The notes under the pieces were generated by a model that did no database searches, had not been told where the DNA came from, and saw only the letters and a list, made by a program, of their open reading frames with translations. Both the position numbers and the translations under genes were made by a program. 56,445 nucleotides of DNA from JADKIH01 sp031367345 (GTDB lineage: Bacteria > Bacteroidota > Bacteroidia > AKYH767-A > 2013-40CM-41-45), in the NCBI GenBank assembly GCA_031367345.1, contig JANLPR010000007.1, positions 1 through 56,445 of the forward strand, in the 5' to 3' direction. Of this stretch, positions 52,297 through 56,445 are shown in pieces (the first letter of the stretch is position 1; every line of letters begins with the position of its first letter).

Positions 52297-52677
52297 TTAT
52301 TTTCCCGGTGTACTAGGTGCGGGTGTTGGTTGAGCAGGCTGCTGGCCGGTTGGCTGTGCAGCCGGTTGCTTTTGTGCCGGCATCGTTTGCTTCGGTGCCG
52401 TAGCTGCATTGTCAATTTGCTCTTGCATATTTGTTCCAACTCCTGTAGTTTCTTTATTCGGTAAAACCATTCCGGCACCTAAACAAAGTAAAATTAATGA
52501 GAACATAAGTCCCCAAGTTAATTTCTCTATGAAATCGGTTGTTTTTTTAACGCCCATTACCTGATTAGAACCTATGATCCCCGCAGAAATTCCGCCACCT
52601 TTTGGGTTTTGAACTAATACAACGAGTACCAAAAGTACGCAGGTAAGAATGATCAGTATTGTAATTGCTGTATACAT
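52297..52677 (-). CDS. secG: Preprotein translocase subunit SecG with Pro/Gln/Ala-rich tail
   Basis: SecG aids protein movement through SecYEG in the inner membrane. Residues 1-75 are canonical: a first helix (ITILIILTCVLLVLVVLVQ), the loop NPKGGGISAGIIGSNQVMGV, and a second helix (LTWGLMFSLILLCLGAGMVL). From about residue 85 a tail rich in Pro, Gln, Ala and Thr (AQKQPAAQPTGQQPAQPTP) extends to residue 126, longer than in E. coli SecG. Its ATG overlaps the stop of the preceding gene by one base (TAATG), and it has its own terminator. Confidence 0.93.
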   Translation of the reverse strand: MYTAITILIILTCVLLVLVVLVQNPKGGGISAGIIGSNQVMGVKKTTDFIEKLTWGLMFSLILLCLGAGMVLPNKETTGVGTNMQEQIDNAATAPKQTMPAQKQPAAQPTGQQPAQPTPAPSTPGK

Positions 52678-54299
52678 TATAAATCTTGTTTGTTCGGATT
52701 ATTGTAATTATTGTCTATTTCCTCAATGAGGGCCGCAAAGTAAGCCTTTTTTTCGGGATGAAGCAAGATTAATTTTTGATAGGATGACCGAGCTTTCAGA
52801 TGAGCGCCTTGAAGGGAATAGATCTTTGCAAGTGTTTCAGAAACAAGGTCTTCGTCTTCAACTATGCTTCTTTGCGCTTGTTTAGCCGGATTGTAAAACT
52901 CGGTCTTGGAAGCCACTATTCTCGGTTCAGTTGCAATGAATTTATTAATAAGCTCTTCGGTCTCGTTTTTTACTTCTTCCGGTTCTTCACTATTTTCTAT
53001 TGTTTCTTCAGCTGACTTTAATTGTTTTTCAGTTTTAACTGTAGCATTCAATTCACTCGCTAACCTATCCGATGGTCTTTCTATACTTGATGAAGTTTTA
53101 GCTGTATCATAGGCATGAACTTCTTCAACTTTTCCAAAATCATTTGTACTACTTTTTTTGAGCCAATCGTAAAATGAAAATTCTGATGATGGTATGTTTT
53201 TTATTTCTTGCTTAGTCTCTTCTCGCGGCGTTTCAGCTTTCGAGTGATCAAGGATCGGTAATTTTTCTAATGAATCAATAATCGTTGTCTCTAACGCATA
53301 TTCAAATTCTCCTTTGGCAACATCATCCTTTACATTCTCCGAATCTTTTGAAAGCTGATTGATAATTTCTTCGGCTTTCGAAAAACTCCTAACAGGGCTT
53401 GCTGTTTTAATATTTATTTGCTCTCTGTCAGCTGAAATTGGAGTGGTAATTTGTTCGGCCTCTTCAATTTTTTTATTCGAAACAATTGGAGTCATTTCTG
53501 ATTTCACTACTATTTCTTCAACCGGAATAATATCAACTTTGTTTCCTGTTACTTCAATAGTTGGTAATTCATTTTCGGAAGAATCTTTTGGACCTAATAT
53601 TTCTTTTAAACGCTGACGAATGATCTCGCGAGGATCTTCGAGATTAATAGCTTCTTCCGTTATTATTATTTTTTCTTCAGCTTTCGGCTGTGACGGTTTT
53701 AGTATTGGAATTTGTTCAACAACTGCATGTTCAGTTTGTCCTACGTTTCCTGCTTTTTCTATAGCATCTGTTTTTTCATCAGTCGGCATTTTCGGCAAAT
53801 CCTCAGCAGCAATTAAAATCCCACTCGAATAGCTTTGATAGGTTGTTCCTGATTCTTCTTCTTCAATATAGTTGAAGCTTCCTAAAGGTAATTCCTGTGA
53901 TAGATAATTTTCGACTCCGCCTTTCTCAGAAATAAAAATATTTTTTTCGCTTTTGCTTTCTTCAAGTTTAGTTTCAATTGTAGGTTGTATTTCTTCGACA
54001 ACAAGAGATTGAGGTGAATGTGAAATAAAAGGAGAAGCACTTGTTGTTTCTACAAAAACACTCGATGGACGATGATTTATTAAATTGTAAAGTGAACGGC
54101 GGTCACCGCAATATGCTGCTGCAATTTTTAGTTGCTTGTCGTATTTTACATGTTCTTGTTCATGTAATGCCTTTGCCAGTAGCGATTGTGCTGTTTGAAA
54201 ATATGGGAATTCGTTTACATAATTTTGCAAACCAACGATAGCTTCCTTTTTAGAAGTTCCCTTGGAATCAAAATACGTCATAAACTCTTTGTAGTCCAT
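52677..54299 (-). CDS. TPR-like acidic protein of the lptE-secG operon, function unknown
   Basis: The 540-residue protein has no signal peptide. Residues 1-80 are a conserved helical domain (MDYKEFMTYFDSKGTSKKEA, FPYFQTAQSLLAKALHEQEH). A long low-complexity part rich in Glu, Ser, Thr and Ile follows (about 90-460). The end is a TPR-like pair (VSETLAKIYSLQGAHLKA, then YQKLILLHPEKKAYFAALI). Similar proteins occur between lptE and secG in other Bacteroidota, but I know of no defined function. The ATG at 54299 overlaps the lptE stop (TAATG), and its own stop overlaps secG the same way, so translation of the three genes is chained. A TTG two codons earlier also gives an open frame. Confidence 0.8.
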   Translation of the reverse strand: MDYKEFMTYFDSKGTSKKEAIVGLQNYVNEFPYFQTAQSLLAKALHEQEHVKYDKQLKIAAAYCGDRRSLYNLINHRPSSVFVETTSASPFISHSPQSLVVEEIQPTIETKLEESKSEKNIFISEKGGVENYLSQELPLGSFNYIEEEESGTTYQSYSSGILIAAEDLPKMPTDEKTDAIEKAGNVGQTEHAVVEQIPILKPSQPKAEEKIIITEEAINLEDPREIIRQRLKEILGPKDSSENELPTIEVTGNKVDIIPVEEIVVKSEMTPIVSNKKIEEAEQITTPISADREQINIKTASPVRSFSKAEEIINQLSKDSENVKDDVAKGEFEYALETTIIDSLEKLPILDHSKAETPREETKQEIKNIPSSEFSFYDWLKKSSTNDFGKVEEVHAYDTAKTSSSIERPSDRLASELNATVKTEKQLKSAEETIENSEEPEEVKNETEELINKFIATEPRIVASKTEFYNPAKQAQRSIVEDEDLVSETLAKIYSLQGAHLKARSSYQKLILLHPEKKAYFAALIEEIDNNYNNPNKQDL

Positions 54300-54802
54300 T
54301 ACCAATTGATCACTGCTTTGTTAAAAATATCATCCACTAACTGTTCATTGATTTGTCTTATCAACTCTTCTTCTACACTTGAAATATTTGTTGTGCTAGA
54401 ATAGTCTGCGAAGTGCGTAAATGTAGTCTCAAAATTTTGTTTTTCGTTTTTAATATTTGTAAATTTTACACTTACCGTTATTGTTAATCGGTTTTGCGCA
54501 GCTAGTTCATTCGATTGAATAGCTTGAGGTGAAATTGAATATCCTGAAATTGTTCCTTCCAGTGTTAAGTCGCCGTTTGTAGTTACTAGCCCTAGGCTTG
54601 TCTGCGATATAAATTTGTCTTTCAGTTTCTCAGTAAAAGTTTGACTTAACGAAGATGGGCCTAACGAAGCAGTTTTGGAAAAGTAGCGGATTGCAATTGT
54701 TTTTACTTCGGGAGAAATTGAAGCGCCCGTCATTGAATAATTCACCTTGCATGAAGATAGTGAACTAACAATAATAAAAAGTAAAACGAATATTTTTTTC
54801 AA
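54299..54802 (-). CDS. lptE: LptE family LPS assembly lipoprotein
   Basis: LptE forms the plug of LptD in the outer membrane and is needed to place lipopolysaccharide at the cell surface. The 167-residue precursor has a lipoprotein signal ending LSSC (Cys18). The mature part follows the LptE fold of Bacteroidota: VKTIAIRYFSKTASLGPSSL, LSQTFTEKLKDKFISQTSL, GDLTLEGTISGYSISPQA, RLTITVSVKFTN, and a C-terminal helix with EEELIRQINEQLVDDIFNKA. It lies 15 bases after the sigma-54 activator gene. Confidence 0.88.
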   Translation of the reverse strand: MKKIFVLLFIIVSSLSSCKVNYSMTGASISPEVKTIAIRYFSKTASLGPSSLSQTFTEKLKDKFISQTSLGLVTTNGDLTLEGTISGYSISPQAIQSNELAAQNRLTITVSVKFTNIKNEKQNFETTFTHFADYSSTTNISSVEEELIRQINEQLVDDIFNKAVINW

Positions 54803-54817
54803 AGTAGTTGTTTATTA

Positions 54818-56062
54818 TTAATGAATTCCATACTCGTTCATTTTTCGGTATAAAGTTCTTTCAGAGATCCCTAATTCTTTTGCAGCAAGTTTTCTGCGTC
54901 CTTTATGTTTGGTAAGGGCTTTTTGAATAAACTCTTTTTCTTTATCAGTGAGCGATAACGATTCGTCAACTTCTACGTGTTTTTGTACAGGAGTTACAGT
55001 GATCGAAGTATTATTTGTAGCAGGCTGAATGGTGAATCGGGTTTCTCCCGGCTGATGTTTATTCTCAGTACCATTTTCTTCCAATTCATGCATTAGATGA
55101 TCTTGCTTTTCATCCCAGTCATTCTCAATTGAGTTGCGTTGCATCAATTGGTTGACAATTGATTTCAAATCGTTCATCTCTTTTTTCATTTCGAAGATCA
55201 CTTTGTACAAAAGATCTCGTTCGTTGAACTCTTTAGAGTTTTTGAGTTCGTCTTTCAGCAGAACCGGAAGATTGTTTAAAGGAGCAGGAGGCAAGTAGTT
55301 CAAAAGTATTTCTGCACTTATCTCCCTATTCTTTTCGAGAATCGACATCTGTTCGGTAATGTTTTTAAGTTGTCGAACATTTCCCGGCCAACGGTAGTCA
55401 ATCAATAACTGTTGAGCATCGCTTTGAAGTGAAATAGCAGGAATGCGATAACGTTCGGCGAAGTCGTGCGCAAATTTTCGAAAGATCAGATAAATATCTT
55501 CTTTTCTATCTCTCAATGGCGGAACGCGAATAGGTACCGTGTTTAATCTGTAATAAAGATCTTCTCTAAACTTACCTATTTCTATTGCGTGAAGAAGATC
55601 TACGTTCGTAGCAGCCACTACACGAACATTCGTCTTTTGCGATTTTGAAGAACCTACTTTAATAAATTCGCCTGTTTCTAAAACACGGAGCAGACGAACT
55701 TGAGTATTCATAGGAAGTTCTCCAACTTCGTCGAGAAAAATAGTGCCACCGTTACTTACTTCGAAATACCCTTTACGTGCTTCGTGTGCGCCGGTAAAAG
55801 ACCCTTTTTCATGACCGAATAATTCTGAATCAATCGTGCCTTCAGGAATTGCCCCACAGTTTACGGCAATGTATGGACCATGCTTCCGTGGGCTAAGTTG
55901 ATGAATGATTTGTGGAAAAACTTCTTTTCCAACACCACTTTCACCGGAAATTAAAACAGATATTTCCGTCGCCGCCACTTGCTTTGCAACATTAATTGCA
56001 TGCTCTAACAATGGAGAAGTTCCAATTATTCCAAAACGTGCTTTTATTTCCTGAATCGTCAT
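54818..56062 (-). CDS. Sigma-54 interaction domain regulator without N-terminal sensor
   Basis: The 414-residue protein starts almost directly with the AAA+ domain: Walker A GESGVGKE (residues 40-47), the sigma-54-contacting loop as GSFTGA (87-92, where most have GAFTGA), Walker B GGTIFLDEVGEL (105-116), RVVAATNVDL and FREDLYYRLNTVPI. A long polar linker of more than 100 residues follows, with a helical segment (KKEMNDLKSIVNQLMQR). The Fis-type helix-turn-helix is at the end (RRKLAAKELGISERTLYRKM). It lacks a receiver, PAS or GAF domain, so it is controlled by its level or by a partner. It heads the run regulator-lptE-TPR-secG-groES-groEL. Confidence 0.93.
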   Translation of the reverse strand: MTIQEIKARFGIIGTSPLLEHAINVAKQVAATEISVLISGESGVGKEVFPQIIHQLSPRKHGPYIAVNCGAIPEGTIDSELFGHEKGSFTGAHEARKGYFEVSNGGTIFLDEVGELPMNTQVRLLRVLETGEFIKVGSSKSQKTNVRVVAATNVDLLHAIEIGKFREDLYYRLNTVPIRVPPLRDRKEDIYLIFRKFAHDFAERYRIPAISLQSDAQQLLIDYRWPGNVRQLKNITEQMSILEKNREISAEILLNYLPPAPLNNLPVLLKDELKNSKEFNERDLLYKVIFEMKKEMNDLKSIVNQLMQRNSIENDWDEKQDHLMHELEENGTENKHQPGETRFTIQPATNNTSITVTPVQKHVEVDESLSLTDKEKEFIQKALTKHKGRRKLAAKELGISERTLYRKMNEYGIH

Positions 56063-56216
56063 TCTTTATTAGTGATTGGTGTGTAGTAATTAGTAATTGG
56101 AAAATTGTAATTAGAAATTGGTGAGTAGTAATTAGTAATTGGCAAGTAAAATATTTTGACCTTTGACCTTTAACCTTTATCCTTCGACCTTTAACCCTTT
56201 GGCCTTCTTACTTCTT

Positions 56217-56445
56217 TTTAGTGAGTGGTGAGTAGTAATTAGTAAGTAAAAAAAATAACTGGCGGACTTTCTTAATTCTTTTTAGTGAGTGGTGAGTAGT
56301 AATTAGTAAGTAAAAAAAATAACAGGCGGACTTTCTTATTTCTTTTTAGTGAGTGGTGAGTAGTAATTAGTAAGTAAAAAAAATAACTGGCGGACTTTCT
56401 TAATTCTTTTCAGTGAGTGGTGAGTAGTAATTAGTAAGTAAAAAA
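56217..56445. repeat. 64-bp tandem repeat running off the window
   Basis: The phrase GTGAGTGGTGAGTAGTAATT begins at 56221, 56285, 56349 and 56413, an exact 64-bp period, and the fourth copy is cut by the window edge. Each unit also holds TAAGTAAAAAAAATAAC and GGCGGACTTTCTTA. Copies differ at single bases. Before the array (56063-56216) are imperfect short repeats of AGTAATTAGTAATTGG and CCTTTAACC. No gene, promoter or terminator is recognised in 56063-56445. Confidence 0.88.

Noticed and set aside
56217..56445. Possible CRISPR array or attachment site at the right edge
   Set aside because: The full 64-bp unit repeats without variable spacers, and no integrase or cas gene is present.

Overview
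The window is AT-rich DNA from a member of the Bacteroidota, outside the anaerobic gut Bacteroidales as far as the gene content suggests. The signs are gliding-motility genes (gldB, gldC), C-terminal sorting domains of the type IX secretion system (T9SS), a PorT-like barrel, a Bacteroidota-type dcw (division and cell wall) cluster followed by a YqeY gene, and several perfect TAnnTTTG promoter -7 elements. Order or genus cannot be fixed from the sequence alone.

Layout. 1-2884: two overlapping minus-strand genes for T9SS cargo; the first is cut by the window edge, and the second is broken at its 5' end by a frameshift at a homopolymer run and an in-frame TGA. 3182-3613: a small membrane protein. 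3906-7855: heme genes hemA, a hemC-hemD fusion and hemB. 8006-10927: korAB, a 2-oxoacid:ferredoxin oxidoreductase, ending in a strong terminator. 11014-12200: a REP/RAYT element: five 72-bp tandem repeats carrying hairpins, a Y1 (HUH) transposase gene, and one inverted 38-bp copy of the hairpin pair on the far side. 12212-17996: nadE, a PorT-like gene, gldB, a (TTCTCAA)17 tract, gldC, engB and an alpha/beta hydrolase.

18233-33825: a dcw cluster of 13 genes (mraZ, rsmH, ftsL, ftsI, murE, mraY, murD, ftsW, murG, murC, ftsQ, ftsA, ftsZ), preceded by three 10-bp direct repeats that look like the MraZ operator and closed by a terminator after ftsZ. MurE carries the DNPR motif of meso-diaminopimelate ligases. 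33936-34777: yqeY and a cold-shock gene. 34838-48986: a carbohydrate region with a ROK kinase, GH20 hexosaminidase, a DUF1800/DUF1501 pair, glycosylasparaginase, CutC, GH2 beta-mannosidase and GH92 alpha-mannosidase. Taken together these could strip mannose and GlcNAc from N-glycans and release the asparagine-linked GlcNAc. This is the most interesting functional grouping in the window. 49096-56062 (minus strand): an unknown membrane protein, then groEL, groES, secG, a TPR-like protein, lptE and a sigma-54 activator; reading on the minus strand, the activator is first and groEL last. A possible sigma-54-type promoter with TGTC/GACA inverted repeats lies before groES. 56063-56445: non-coding DNA with a 64-bp tandem repeat running off the window.

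Most genes are ordinary core genes. The points worth a second look are the REP/RAYT element, the N-glycan locus with CutC inside it, the Tat-like plus T9SS signals on the DUF1501 protein, the mraZ operator, the possible groES control region, and the broken T9SS gene. No tRNA, rRNA, CRISPR array, prophage or conjugative element was seen.
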